From: Bacteroidales bacterium UBA4814
Lineage (GTDB): Bacteria; Bacteroidota; Bacteroidia; Bacteroidales; UBA7960
Reading direction: 5' to 3'
Length of the DNA: 60,214 nt
NCBI GenBank assembly: GCA_002402465.1
Contig: DHFW01000038.1
Span: 1-60,214, forward strand
The translations under genes and the position numbers were made by a program. This document shows, piece by piece, positions 15,487 to 24,143 of this stretch (positions within the stretch are counted from its first letter, which is position 1; the number at the start of each line of letters is the position of its first letter). The notes beneath the pieces are model-generated. The model made no database searches. It was not told the origin of the DNA and worked only from the letters and a program-made list of their open reading frames with translations.

Positions 15487-16653
15487 TTAAGCGGTAATTA
15501 TTTTTTCGAGCCTTTGGCAGATACTGCTCCACTGAAAGTGCTCCATTACAAAATTAAATCCGTTGATTGACAGCTCATTAGAATAAGCACGATTGCTTAG
15601 CAAAGATAGTATATGTTGTGCATAATCCGAAGGATTATTTCCGATAAGAAGTTCTGTTCCGGGCTTTGCCTGCAATGCCTGGTTGGCCAGCGGCGAGGTA
15701 ATTACCGGAAGCTGCATGGCCATGGCTTCAAGCACTTTGTTTTGCAGGCCGGTGCCAATTTGCATGGGGGCGATAAAAACTTTTGCACGCGCATACCATG
15801 GCCGAATATCGTCCACCCAACCGGTAATGGTTACCTTGTCGGAAGCCAGGGCACGAACCGCAGGTGCCGGATTGGCCCCTGCAATGACTACCCTGGCCCG
15901 GGGCTGCTGTTGCCACACCAGGGGCATAATCTCTTTCACCAGGTATTCGGCACCGTTGATGTTAGGCGGGTATCCCATATTTCCGCTGAAAATCATCTCA
16001 TAGTCTTTTTCCATTTTCATGGGATGAAAAAACCCCGTGTCCACTCCATTTGGTATTACATGGATGGAAACCTTTTCTGGATGTGGGATCAGGTCGCGAT
16101 CGGGCAAGGAAATGATGGTTTTTTTATTGAAAGCATCAAACACTTCGCGCTCATAGCGGCATACCCTCCTGTATTCTGTTGCAAAAATTGGTTTCATGTA
16201 CCATGGTGCGATTTTGAGCCGACGCTGCAAACCTTTGGAAAAGACATCCTGGTAATCGATGGTTTTGTCAATTTCCAGGTCTTTAACATATTCGGCCGTT
16301 CTTATGAGCTGGCAGTACAAGTGATCTGGCTTAACCTCATTTATATATTCATTCACCTTTTTCTGGGCCTTAGGGCTGAAGAAATAGGCCACCTGGAAGG
16401 GTTTTCTGCTGAAGAAGTTCCTGATGAGGCGCAGGGCTATTTGGGTTTTCCCGAAAGGGAAAACCCTAAACTCCCTTACGAAAGGCTGCAACATTTCACG
16501 GGCTTCGGGGTGGACGGGCTGATCGCTCAGGGCACAAAGATACAAGTCGTGGTATCTGGCCAGCTCCCTGATTTGGTAAAAAGCGCGCAGCTTGTCTCCC
16601 TTTTCGAGGGGATAGGGCACCCGTGACAATAAAATTAAGATTCGCTTCCTCAC
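15487..16653 (-). CDS. GT4-family glycosyltransferase
   Basis: The GTG at 16653 gives 388 residues beginning VRKRILILLSRVPYPLEKGD. The frame extends to a TTG at 16716, but that TTG lies in a putative -7 box, so the shorter start is preferred. The N-terminal Rossmann half contains ELARYHDLYLCAL. The C-terminal half has the GT-B donor site features PNGVDTGFF, FSGNMGYPPNINGAEYLV, and the E-x7-E type region FIAPMQIGTGLQNKVLEAMA. It resembles the sugar transferases associated with exopolysaccharide systems. The acceptor and sugar cannot be predicted. It is a probable tandem duplicate of, or partner to, the next gene upstream. Confidence 0.88.
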   Translation of the reverse strand: MRKRILILLSRVPYPLEKGDKLRAFYQIRELARYHDLYLCALSDQPVHPEAREMLQPFVREFRVFPFGKTQIALRLIRNFFSRKPFQVAYFFSPKAQKKVNEYINEVKPDHLYCQLIRTAEYVKDLEIDKTIDYQDVFSKGLQRRLKIAPWYMKPIFATEYRRVCRYEREVFDAFNKKTIISLPDRDLIPHPEKVSIHVIPNGVDTGFFHPMKMEKDYEMIFSGNMGYPPNINGAEYLVKEIMPLVWQQQPRARVVIAGANPAPAVRALASDKVTITGWVDDIRPWYARAKVFIAPMQIGTGLQNKVLEAMAMQLPVITSPLANQALQAKPGTELLIGNNPSDYAQHILSLLSNRAYSNELSINGFNFVMEHFQWSSICQRLEKIITA

Positions 16654-16713
16654 CCGGCAAAAATGATATTTTATGGCCCGCCTGCCTGCAAACACAGGGT
16701 TTTGGGGTTGGGG

Positions 16714-16721
16714 CAAAGGTA
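16714..16721 (-). promoter_or_regulatory. Putative -7 box between the two glycosyltransferases
   Basis: The minus strand reads TACCTTTG at 16721-16714, about 60 bases upstream of GTG 16653. It suggests the second glycosyltransferase and ribBA can be transcribed separately from the upstream genes. A -33 element was not recognised. Confidence 0.4.
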
Positions 16722-16732
16722 ATTATTAAAAT

Positions 16733-17935
16733 TTATTCTTTGAAAAAACCCTCGTAAAACCGGGTCAGCTTTGGCATTACGGTTTCAGGGCTGTAGTATT
16801 GCTTAACGAAGACGAGGGCGGCCTGTCCGATTTTTGCGGCCATGGCCGGATCGTTTCGGCACTCCACGATCAGGCGGGCCATGTCGGCGGGCTGATCGGC
16901 CAGAAGAATCTGCCTGCCATCCTCACAGCCAATGCCTTCGGCGCCAATGGTGGTGGAGATAATAGTTTTGGCAGCAGCCATGCCTTCGATAATTTTTACG
17001 CGCATGCCGCCCCCCGAGAGCAGTGGTACCACCATGATCTGCTTATCGGCCATGAAATCTAAGGCGCTTGGCACCTCGCCAGCCACCACCACATTATTTG
17101 ATGCATACCGAAAATATTTGGGCGGCAGCCTCTTGCCGGCAAGGAAGAATTTCATTTCGGGGGCCTGCTTAACCACCAAGGGCCACACCTTTTCAAGAAA
17201 CCATTCGATGCCCTCCTGGTTGGGGCGCCAATCCATGGAACCCAGGTGAAAGACCGTGCCGGTTTTCACTTCCGGGTTTCCTTCGGGTTGCTCCAGCCTG
17301 GGCATGGTAACGGGCACCACCAAGGCAGGTTGGTCACATCCGTTCTTTTTGAAAAATTCCAGGTCGAGGGGCGAGATGGCTACCAGTCCATCCACCTGGT
17401 GCACCACTTCCATTTCAAATTTTTTCAACCGGGACGCCAGCAGGCGCAGGTACCAGCGCATTAAGGGGTTGCGGGCCGCGGCTGCCATGCGCTCCCAGAT
17501 AAAATGTTCGATATTGTGCGAGCGATAGAGCAGTTTGGCTGAACTGTGTTTCCTGATGACCGCAATGTAAGGGGTAAGATACAAACCTTCAAGCTGAATG
17601 ATATCGAATTCTTCTTCGCACAGTACCAGCTCCAAGCGTCGCTCCATGGCTTTGCTGAAAAAACGTTCCACATTGTACGATTTTCCGGAAAAGAGGTTCA
17701 GAAAAGCCTGCCAGGGCTTGATGCGGGTGTCGATGGTTTGAGCTTCGAACCGGACCTTGTTACGGTAATCTTCCGGAATATCGTCGGGGCAAATCTCACA
17801 ACCCTTGAAGTTGAGTGCAATGACCTTTACATTGTGGTTGGCCTTCCACAAGCCTTCGGTAATCTGATGCATTGCAATGGAGCCACCGTCGGCAGGCGGA
17901 TAGGGAATTTTGTGGCAAAGCTGTAATACGCGCAT
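16733..17935 (-). CDS. GT4-family glycosyltransferase
   Basis: This 400-residue protein begins MRVLQLCHKIPYPPADGGS, with the N-terminal GT-B nucleotide-fold loop near PPADGGSIAMHQI. The donor half shows FHLGSMDWRPNQEGIEWF, KQIMVVPLLSGGGMRVKIIEGMA with the acidic E-G-M-A motif, and ISTTIGAEGI. It should add a sugar from a nucleotide donor to a cell-surface glycan. It lies 15 bases after the LptF/G-type permease gene on the same strand, so the two are probably co-transcribed. The adjacency hints at envelope polysaccharide work, not a proven link. Confidence 0.88.
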   Translation of the reverse strand: MRVLQLCHKIPYPPADGGSIAMHQITEGLWKANHNVKVIALNFKGCEICPDDIPEDYRNKVRFEAQTIDTRIKPWQAFLNLFSGKSYNVERFFSKAMERRLELVLCEEEFDIIQLEGLYLTPYIAVIRKHSSAKLLYRSHNIEHFIWERMAAAARNPLMRWYLRLLASRLKKFEMEVVHQVDGLVAISPLDLEFFKKNGCDQPALVVPVTMPRLEQPEGNPEVKTGTVFHLGSMDWRPNQEGIEWFLEKVWPLVVKQAPEMKFFLAGKRLPPKYFRYASNNVVVAGEVPSALDFMADKQIMVVPLLSGGGMRVKIIEGMAAAKTIISTTIGAEGIGCEDGRQILLADQPADMARLIVECRNDPAMAAKIGQAALVFVKQYYSPETVMPKLTRFYEGFFKE

Positions 17936-17950
17936 ATAGTATGGGTTAGC

Positions 17951-19390
17951 CTATGTTTCTTTGTTTTTTCGAAATACCCCTATAAACTTTTCGAATCGTT
18001 TCAGGTAGCTGTCAGTATCAAACAAAGATGAATCGGTTGAGGCTTTAATGGTGAGGATTATGCCCACTGGAAGCAGCACCAGCGAAGCTATCCACATGCC
18101 CTGGTGGGCAGCCAGCACCCCCTCGCGGGCAAATTTCTCACCCGTAATAGAGAGTACGTGGAAAACCACAAAAAACAATACCGAAATAACCACTGGCAGC
18201 CCAAAGCCTCCCTTACGAATGATGGCTCCCAGCGGGGCGCCTATAAGAAACAGCACCACGCAGGCAAAAGAAAGGGTAAACTTGCGGTGGAACTCAATCT
18301 GGTAGCGGGCGAGCTGGCGGCTCCACTGCCGCAGATTTTCATGAGAGAAATAGGCATGGTCCTTGTTGCTGCGCACCATCGACATGGCCCTGTCTATCTG
18401 CATTTGAACCGAACTGGGGCTGCCCGATTTCATAAAGTCAACCGCAATGAACTGGTCTTCAGCAATGGTGTCGATTTTTTGCGGATTAACAAGTGAATAG
18501 TAGGCCATTCGGGTATAGTAATCTTTTTTGTAGTCCTCTTTTCGGTTGTTTAATTCGCGCGAGATGGAATCTTCAAAAAATATGAGCTGTTCCAGGGTAA
18601 GCATCTGGAAATTGCTTTTGAAGAGCTCTTCGTCGGTGCGGGTCAGGTCGAAGGCGCTGAGGTCGAAGCGTATAATCTGTTTTTCGAAATGGGTTCGCTG
18701 AAAAGGTTTGGCCGGATCGCGCGGGTTTTGCTGGCGCACATCCTGGTAATTGGTGCCATTGTATAGCGTAAAGATCAGATTGCGTTTGTCGGCGGTTACC
18801 ACCATGGTTCCCCATTCGGCCACGGTAAGGTTTACATTTCCCCGGCGGTCGGTGTGGTCATAAATTTTTATGTCGCGCAGGGTCTGTCCATCGGCATCTT
18901 TACGTTCCACCTTTATCACGTAATCTTCTATGCCTTTGTAATAAACTCCTTCCATTATATTAAATGCCGGGCGCTGCTGGCGTACATCGTAGAGCAAGGA
19001 GTACATTTTCAGGTTGGCTACCGGCAACACATTATTGCTGAAATAAAAGGCAACGATTACCAGAAAGAAAGAAATGACCACCATGGGCCACATGATTTTT
19101 CGTAGCGAAATGCCGGCCGACTTAAATCCTACCAGTTCATAGTGTTCGCCCATGTTTCCCATGGTCATAATAGACGAAAGCAGCACAGCAAGCGGTAAGG
19201 CCATTGGGACAAAAGTGGCTGAGGCATAAAACAGCAACTCGCCAATAATGTACCATTCCAGACCTTTGCCCACCAAGTCGTCCACGTATTTCCAGAGAAA
19301 CTGCATAAGAATGATGAACAGGGAAATGAAAAATGTAATGACAAATGGCCCCAGGTATGATTTTAATACCAGCTTATGGAGTTTTTTCAT
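17951..19390 (-). CDS. LptF/LptG (YjgP/YjgQ) family permease
   Basis: This 479-residue inner-membrane protein is of the family that forms the LptB2FG lipopolysaccharide exporter. An N-terminal transmembrane pair lies around residues 12-35 and 55-75, with the conserved ASATFVPMALPLAVLLSSIM and GNMGEHYELVGFKSAGIS coupling region. A large periplasmic beta-rich domain follows (about 130-370), then C-terminal membrane segments including LIGAPLGAIIRKGGFGLPVV. Bacteroidota often carry such a permease beside ribBA, but here two glycosyltransferase genes separate them. Whether this copy is LptF-like or LptG-like cannot be decided. Confidence 0.92.
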   Translation of the reverse strand: MKKLHKLVLKSYLGPFVITFFISLFIILMQFLWKYVDDLVGKGLEWYIIGELLFYASATFVPMALPLAVLLSSIMTMGNMGEHYELVGFKSAGISLRKIMWPMVVISFFLVIVAFYFSNNVLPVANLKMYSLLYDVRQQRPAFNIMEGVYYKGIEDYVIKVERKDADGQTLRDIKIYDHTDRRGNVNLTVAEWGTMVVTADKRNLIFTLYNGTNYQDVRQQNPRDPAKPFQRTHFEKQIIRFDLSAFDLTRTDEELFKSNFQMLTLEQLIFFEDSISRELNNRKEDYKKDYYTRMAYYSLVNPQKIDTIAEDQFIAVDFMKSGSPSSVQMQIDRAMSMVRSNKDHAYFSHENLRQWSRQLARYQIEFHRKFTLSFACVVLFLIGAPLGAIIRKGGFGLPVVISVLFFVVFHVLSITGEKFAREGVLAAHQGMWIASLVLLPVGIILTIKASTDSSLFDTDSYLKRFEKFIGVFRKNKET

Positions 19391-19442
19391 TAGAGGATCT
19401 GATTCATAAAATTATTTCGCCCTCAAAGGTGGCGAATTTCTG

Positions 19443-19470
19443 CAAATATACAAAAACTGCAGGTGGCCAA
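19443..19470 (-). promoter_or_regulatory. Promoter of the LptF/G-type permease gene
   Basis: On the minus strand TTG (19470-19468) is followed after 17 bases by TATATTTG (19450-19443), matching the Bacteroidota TTG / TAnnTTTG pattern. It lies about 53 bases before the ATG at 19390. A small inverted repeat, TTCGCC/GGCGAA, lies in the leader around 19425-19440. Confidence 0.6.
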
Positions 19471-19532
19471 TATTCTTAAATAAAGCCAAACCCCGGCAGG
19501 ATTGCATCGCTGGGAAAAAATAAAACTTTGCG

Positions 19533-19540
19533 TAATTTTG
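19533..19540 (+). promoter_or_regulatory. Putative -7 box (TAATTTTG) for alpha/beta hydrolase
   Basis: TAATTTTG ends only ten bases before the ATG at 19550 and 22 before the ATG at 19562. That supports the second ATG, or a very short leader. No TTG is present at the ideal -33 distance. Confidence 0.45.
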
Positions 19541-19549
19541 ATCCGTCCT

Positions 19550-20665
19550 ATGTCGCATGTAATGATTAGAAAAAGCCACCATAACCAGCAAACCTTTCGT
19601 AATATTGTATTCTTGCTGTTGTTTGCCTTGTTTTTTTCGGGCTGCACAACCTATCGCTTGTGCGAAAGGCCTGGTAAGGATATTCAGCAGTTCGAAATGG
19701 TTAAGATTGGCGGCATTAAGCAGGCCATAAAAATTAGGGGCGACCGCCGCGATAACCCAGTAATGATTTACTTGCATGGCGGGCCGGGCTTCCCTTTGTT
19801 TCCTTTTGAGCCCCAGGGCAAATCGATGCTCAGGCTCGAGCGGCAGTTTACAATGGTTTACTGGGAGCAGCGTGGTACGGGTAAGTCTTTTTCCCGTAAC
19901 CTTTCTCACGACTCGATGAATATTGAACAGTTTATTGAAGATACCCGGCAGGTGGTGGAATATGTCCGCCTGGCTACCGGTGCCGAGAAGGTGTTTCTCT
20001 GGGGCCACTCCTGGGGCAGTAATATCGGGGCTTTGTTTGCTTCGAGGTATCCTGAACTGCTTCATGCTTACATTTCGACCGGGCAGAGCGTTAGCCCCTT
20101 TGAAAACGAGCAACTGGCTTATGAGTTTGTCAGGGAGAGGGCACTCGAAGAAGGTAACCGCCGTGCCTTGCGACAATTGGCGCGCATCGACACCACTGAA
20201 ACGGGCTACTCACTGCAAAATGCACTCACGGTTAGAAGGTGGGTTTACCGATATGGGGGCATTGTGAAGCAGGGCAGCGACCGGCCCTATGTCGATATGC
20301 GGGAGATCGCACAGATACTCACCGCTCCCGAATACAGCATTACAGACCGCATCAACCTGGTTATGTTTCCCTACTTCTCGGCCGAAGCACTGTGGGAAGA
20401 CCTCAAGGCCCTTGATTTAAGAGAAAAAGCACCGCGCATTGAAGTGCCTGTATATTTTCTGGTGGGTAAGTACGATGTTATTGTTTCTGCCCTGCTGGCA
20501 AAAGAATATTTTGAAATGCTGGAAGCCCCGGCCGGAAAGCAATTGATTTTGTTTGAGCATTCGGCCCATCGGCCATTCGACGAAGAACCCGAAAAGTTTC
20601 TGGAAGTGTTGAAAAAACAGGTGGTTGATGATGTTATGAAGGGAAACCTGCAAGTGGAGGAATAA
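19550..20665 (+). CDS. Lipoprotein alpha/beta hydrolase (prolyl aminopeptidase-like)
   Basis: The ATG at 19550 gives 371 residues; the ATG at 19562 is equally plausible. A signal segment VFLLLFALFFSGC with lipobox predicts an outer- or inner-membrane lipoprotein. The catalytic fold has the oxyanion motif YLHGGPGFP, the WEQRGTGKS loop typical of the proline-iminopeptidase/S33 group, nucleophile elbow GHSWGS, an acid in VGKYDVIV and the base in EHSAHRPF. S33 members cleave N-terminal proline peptides or act as esterases, so the substrate is open. A bidirectional terminator follows the stop immediately. Confidence 0.88.
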   Translation: MSHVMIRKSHHNQQTFRNIVFLLLFALFFSGCTTYRLCERPGKDIQQFEMVKIGGIKQAIKIRGDRRDNPVMIYLHGGPGFPLFPFEPQGKSMLRLERQFTMVYWEQRGTGKSFSRNLSHDSMNIEQFIEDTRQVVEYVRLATGAEKVFLWGHSWGSNIGALFASRYPELLHAYISTGQSVSPFENEQLAYEFVRERALEEGNRRALRQLARIDTTETGYSLQNALTVRRWVYRYGGIVKQGSDRPYVDMREIAQILTAPEYSITDRINLVMFPYFSAEALWEDLKALDLREKAPRIEVPVYFLVGKYDVIVSALLAKEYFEMLEAPAGKQLILFEHSAHRPFDEEPEKFLEVLKKQVVDDVMKGNLQVEE

Positions 20666-20696
20666 AAAAACGGGCGAGAAGCCCGGCTTTTTTCAG
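20664..20696. terminator. Bidirectional intrinsic terminator
   Basis: CGGGC (20671-20675), loop GAGAA, GCCCG (20681-20685), with an A run on the left and a T run on the right. It serves the hydrolase gene on the plus strand and the convergent receiver gene on the minus strand. Confidence 0.85.
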
Positions 20697-21001
20697 GCAG
20701 CCACTGCCTTTTTTATTTTATCAATTATTGAGTCTGGTTCGTCTTTCAGTTCAATCTCTACAATGTGTGCAGAGGGAAAATCGATTTTCAACTCCTTGCT
20801 CAATTCATGAGGATATTTCCCGGTCAGTATGGGTCCGAGCAAAACAACGTCTATGGGGTTGTCTTGCAACAGCTTGCTCAGGGCACTATAGCTGCTTACT
20901 TTTCCAGTCACTTTTATCTCCGGGTTGCCGTTAAGCATGGCAGAAATGCCGTTGAGCATAATATCACTGCTTTCTGCAATAATGATTCTGATTTCTTTCA
21001 T
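20693..21001 (-). CDS. Receiver-only protein lacking the phospho-acceptor Asp
   Basis: The ATG at 21001 gives 102 residues, MKEIRIIIAESSDIMLNGI onward, the size of a lone response-regulator receiver domain. It aligns without gaps with the receiver of the NarL-type regulator encoded directly upstream (for example both have T32-G33). The phosphorylation site D56 of that protein is Gly here (DVVLLGP), and the acidic pocket D10-D11 is E10-S11. No DNA-binding domain follows. It is probably a pseudo-receiver that acts by protein interaction without phosphorylation. The lack of frame disruption and its own terminator argue against a dead gene. Confidence 0.72.
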   Translation of the reverse strand: MKEIRIIIAESSDIMLNGISAMLNGNPEIKVTGKVSSYSALSKLLQDNPIDVVLLGPILTGKYPHELSKELKIDFPSAHIVEIELKDEPDSIIDKIKKAVAA

Positions 21002-21080
21002 TGTAACCAAGCGTTAGTGGAGCTAAATTACATCAAAGGAGGGGGATGCATTACCGTATTTTTACGCAATTTTTTTAAGA

Positions 21081-21119
21081 AAAACGCCCAATTCCTTCTA
21101 TCCGGAATCGGGCGTTTTG
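21081..21119. terminator. Strong intrinsic terminator after the NarL-type regulator
   Basis: ACGCCC-a-ATTCC (21084-21095) pairs with GGAAT-c-GGGCGT (21104-21115), one mismatch in twelve. A T run follows on the minus strand (plus-strand A/T tract 21071-21084) and TTTT on the plus strand. It separates the response regulator from the receiver-only gene. Confidence 0.85.
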
Positions 21120-21142
21120 GGGTACTCATCAAAACTAAGTCG

Positions 21143-21790
21143 TCAGAGCTCAATGATCTTGTTTTTGATAGCAAATTTAATGAGCTCTACCGAGTTCTTC
21201 ATGTTGGTTTTTTGCAGAATATGGTTTTTGTGCGATTCGATGGTGCGTACGCTTAAAAAGAGCTTATCGGCAATTTCGCTGTTGTTGTAACCTTCAGCAA
21301 AAAGTTGCAGCACTTCCAGCTCGCGACGGGTAAGTTCCGGAAAGGGGCTGGAGGTTTTCTTCTTTTTATTGGAATAGTTGCGAACGATTTCGTCGGAAAT
21401 CCTGGTGTGAAAATAGTTTTTGCCGCCGTAAAGGGCCGTAATGGCCTCCACCAGTTCTTCTGAGGCCACGTCTTTGGGCACATAACCGTCGGCCCCGGCA
21501 TCAATGGCATCAGAAATGTTATCGTAATCGGCATGCATCGAAAGAATCAGCACTTTGATGTTGGGATACTTTTTCTTAATGATCTCGGTGGCTTCAATTC
21601 CCGACATTTCAGGCATACTGATGTCGAGCAGAATAACGTCCGGCACCTCTTTTTCGAGCAGTGCCAAGGCTTCTTTGCCGCTGTGTCCCACGCCTGTTAT
21701 TTCAATATCGGCTGCACTGTCAAGAAACAGCCCAATGCAGTCGGTAACCAGTTTGTGGTCGTCGACTAAGGCAACTTTGATTTTTCCCAT
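21143..21790 (-). CDS. NarL/FixJ-family response regulator
   Basis: This 215-residue protein has an N-terminal receiver domain with D10, D11, phospho-acceptor D56 (DVILLDISMPEMSG), S84 and K106 (GYVPKD). A C-terminal LuxR-type HTH follows: PELTRRELEVLQLFAEGYNNSEIADKLFLSVRTIESHKNHI. The ATG at 21790 is preferred over a longer frame because the receiver begins MGKIKVALVDDH. No sensor kinase is adjacent, so its partner is elsewhere. The receiver-only protein encoded downstream is its closest visible relative in the window. Confidence 0.94.
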   Translation of the reverse strand: MGKIKVALVDDHKLVTDCIGLFLDSAADIEITGVGHSGKEALALLEKEVPDVILLDISMPEMSGIEATEIIKKKYPNIKVLILSMHADYDNISDAIDAGADGYVPKDVASEELVEAITALYGGKNYFHTRISDEIVRNYSNKKKKTSSPFPELTRRELEVLQLFAEGYNNSEIADKLFLSVRTIESHKNHILQKTNMKNSVELIKFAIKNKIIEL

Positions 21791-21935
21791 GTTAGTTTTT
21801 CCCCGTGTTTTGGCATTAATAGGCCGTAAATTCAGCCGTGTTTCTTGCCAACACAAAATAACAACAAGTTTGTGAAAATTACAAAAAAATATTAAAAATG
21901 CGGTTAAACAGTTAAACTTCGCTTGTTTACACCTT

Positions 21936-22700
21936 TTAAGCCTCTTTTTTATTGAAAATTGTAGCAGAAGCCTGTGCGGTTGGCATTAGCAGCAAGTCGT
22001 TGATATTGACGTGTTCCGGTAGGCTTGCAGCAAAGGCCACTACCTCTGCCACATCATTTCCTGTGAGGGGTTTAAAGCCTTTGTAAACACTACTTGCACG
22101 CTCACGGTCGCCATGAAATCGTACTTGCGAAAATTCGGTTTCTACGGCTCCGGGGCTGATCTGCGTAACCTTAATGCCAGCCTCCAGCAAGTCGATGCGC
22201 ATGCCCTGGCTCAGCGCATCAACGGCATGTTTGGTGGCGCAGTACACATTGCCTTTTGGATAAACCTCGCGCCCGGCAATGGAGCCTATATTGATAATGT
22301 GTCCGCGGCCACGCTTTTTCATGCCGGGTGCCACGGCCCGTGTTACAAAAAGCAGCCCCTTTACGTTGGTGTCAATCATTTGCTCCCAATCGGCCAGGCT
22401 GCCTTCGTCAATACTGTCAAGACCCAGGGCAAGGCCTGCATTGTTAACCAGGATGTCAATGTCGCTCCAGTAATCAGACAGGCTGCCGATGGCCCGATTT
22501 ACGGCTTTGGCCTCCCGCACATCGAAGTGAAGGATCAGCACAGGCACAGCGTAGTCTTTTTCAAGTTCGTCTTTCAGGGCTTCGAGCCGCTCCAGCCGGC
22601 GGCCAGTAATAATCAACTTATGGCCCAGGCTGGCAAATTGAATGGCACAAGCTTTTCCAATTCCGCTGGTGGCACCGGTGATCATAGTAATTTTCGACAT
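21936..22700 (-). CDS. Short-chain dehydrogenase/reductase (YdfG-like)
   Basis: This 254-residue classical SDR has the cofactor motif TGATSGIG (8-15), an arginine pair GRRLERL suggesting NADP preference, and NNAG. The active-site residues are Ser in INIGSIAG and YCATK (Tyr-x3-Lys). The closest named relatives are the NADP-dependent 3-hydroxy acid / L-allo-threonine dehydrogenases, but substrate assignment within SDRs is not safe from sequence. It starts 19 bases after the upstream membrane-protein gene ends and probably shares its transcript. Confidence 0.9.
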   Translation of the reverse strand: MSKITMITGATSGIGKACAIQFASLGHKLIITGRRLERLEALKDELEKDYAVPVLILHFDVREAKAVNRAIGSLSDYWSDIDILVNNAGLALGLDSIDEGSLADWEQMIDTNVKGLLFVTRAVAPGMKKRGRGHIINIGSIAGREVYPKGNVYCATKHAVDALSQGMRIDLLEAGIKVTQISPGAVETEFSQVRFHGDRERASSVYKGFKPLTGNDVAEVVAFAASLPEHVNINDLLLMPTAQASATIFNKKEA

Positions 22701-22718
22701 GGTAATAAATATTTTTTG

Positions 22719-24050
22719 TTAATCATTCTTTAAAGTTACAGGTCTTTTTATCCTTTCGGAAAACAACTTGTTAATCTTTTCAGCAGGAAGCAAACTCACA
22801 AATGCCATCCATAAAAATGGCAAGGCGGGTATTTTAAATCGCACCAATGTTCCGTATATCTGGGTGGTAATACCAATAAATACAAATAGTAACAGGGTAA
22901 ACCATAAGCCCAGCCATTCAATGCGGTTCAGGCGCTTATTGCGGAACCCCCACCAGGCTATCAGGCTTAAAACAAGCAGAATCAGCAGGTTTTCGAAAGC
23001 CGCCATCAAAATAATGGGGTTAAAGCTGTCGAGCAGGTGGGGCCTGAAAAGAACGTTGAACAACGCCCTGGGAATGTAGGAAACAACGCCCGCCAGGCCG
23101 GGCGCCAGGTACACCTCATGAATAAGGCTTCCGGCTCCCACATTCACCGAAAATTGCATGTAGAAATTTTGCCGCTTGGCTAGAATGGAATAAGGGTCGA
23201 CCTGCGGAAACAGCAATCCGGCAAGACTTACCAGTAACACCGCACCCGTTATAACTATCAGAAAGACCAGGGCGGGCCTCAGCTTGGTTTTTCCCGAAAG
23301 GTAAAATGCCAGCAAACAGGGTAGGAGAAGCAGCAGCACATACACCTTAAGCAGCATTAACAAAGCTACAATGGCAGCAAAGACAAAATATTGCCAGGGC
23401 TTGAGGCGCTGTCCAAAAATCAGCCTGTCGGTGAAATAAACAAAAAAGCCCAGTAGGGGAAAGAGCAATATTTCCTTTATCAAGCCTGAGCCCCAAAATA
23501 CCAGCGAGGGGAAAAGAAATATTCCGTATTTAAGCCAGGAATATTTGCTTTTATCGATATAGTTAAGGGCAAATTTGTAGAGAGCCACAAACCCGGCAAG
23601 CGACACAAAATTGGCAATGACCGAGTTTACATGAATTTTTCCAAACGAAAGCAGGTTCAGGATGGCATTGTAGCGAATCATGATGCGGTTGTCGTTGTAC
23701 ACCGGGTACAACTCCGGATCCCACCAGTAGGGCATTTTGGCGTAATACGACTGCAAATGCGGGGCATCGGCTCCAATGCCGGTTATCATGCGCAGGTAGT
23801 CGAGCGGATCGCGCCAGAGGGCCCCAAACAATACCTTGCCCTCGTTAAAATACCGGTACAAATCGGCGGTACGCGATTCGTAATAATAGGTATAAATGAG
23901 AATAAAAATTGCCCCGGCCATGACTTTGAGCAAAAAGAAAAATAGAAGCGTTTTGTAAGGAAGCCCGGGCACCTGCCTGAAAAAAGGCAGGTGTTTGAGT
24001 GCCATTGCCAGCACATAAATCCATAGCAGCGAGTAGAGGGCTTCGATCAT
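22719..24050 (-). CDS. Multi-pass membrane protein, possibly glycan-related
   Basis: The ATG at 24050 gives 443 residues with about ten hydrophobic segments spread over the whole length. A periplasmic loop (about residues 60-120) contains DLYRYFNEGKVLFGALWRDP and PYWWDPELYPVYNDNRIMI. The loop after the first segments and the overall pattern resemble polyprenol-dependent glycosyltransferases or O-antigen polymerase-type proteins of Bacteroidota. I see no diagnostic catalytic motif, so function is unassigned. It is divergent from purL, and the SDR gene follows. Confidence 0.75.
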   Translation of the reverse strand: MIEALYSLLWIYVLAMALKHLPFFRQVPGLPYKTLLFFFLLKVMAGAIFILIYTYYYESRTADLYRYFNEGKVLFGALWRDPLDYLRMITGIGADAPHLQSYYAKMPYWWDPELYPVYNDNRIMIRYNAILNLLSFGKIHVNSVIANFVSLAGFVALYKFALNYIDKSKYSWLKYGIFLFPSLVFWGSGLIKEILLFPLLGFFVYFTDRLIFGQRLKPWQYFVFAAIVALLMLLKVYVLLLLLPCLLAFYLSGKTKLRPALVFLIVITGAVLLVSLAGLLFPQVDPYSILAKRQNFYMQFSVNVGAGSLIHEVYLAPGLAGVVSYIPRALFNVLFRPHLLDSFNPIILMAAFENLLILLVLSLIAWWGFRNKRLNRIEWLGLWFTLLLFVFIGITTQIYGTLVRFKIPALPFLWMAFVSLLPAEKINKLFSERIKRPVTLKND

Positions 24051-24056
24051 GGCATC

Positions 24057-24064
24057 CAAAGATA
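24057..24064 (-). promoter_or_regulatory. Putative -7 box giving a near-leaderless transcript
   Basis: The minus strand reads TATCTTTG at 24064-24057, only six bases before the ATG at 24050. If used, the mRNA would start close to the initiation codon. No correctly spaced -33 element was seen. Confidence 0.4.
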
Positions 24065-24089
24065 ATTGTTAATTGGCAAAGAAATGTTC

Positions 24090-24118
24090 TTGTGGCTTGC
24101 CATAGTTGTTTAATTTTG
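24090..24118 (+). promoter_or_regulatory. Promoter of purL
   Basis: TTG (24090-24092), 18 bases, then TAATTTTG (24111-24118), a good Bacteroidota promoter 26 bases before the purL ATG. No purine riboswitch-like fold fits in the short leader. Confidence 0.65.
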
Positions 24119-24143
24119 CCACAAAATTAAAACTCAACCATTC

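Noticed and set aside
19412..20176. 254-residue minus-strand ORF
   Set aside because: It lies opposite a clear alpha/beta hydrolase gene with lipobox and catalytic motifs, and it has no recognisable domain.
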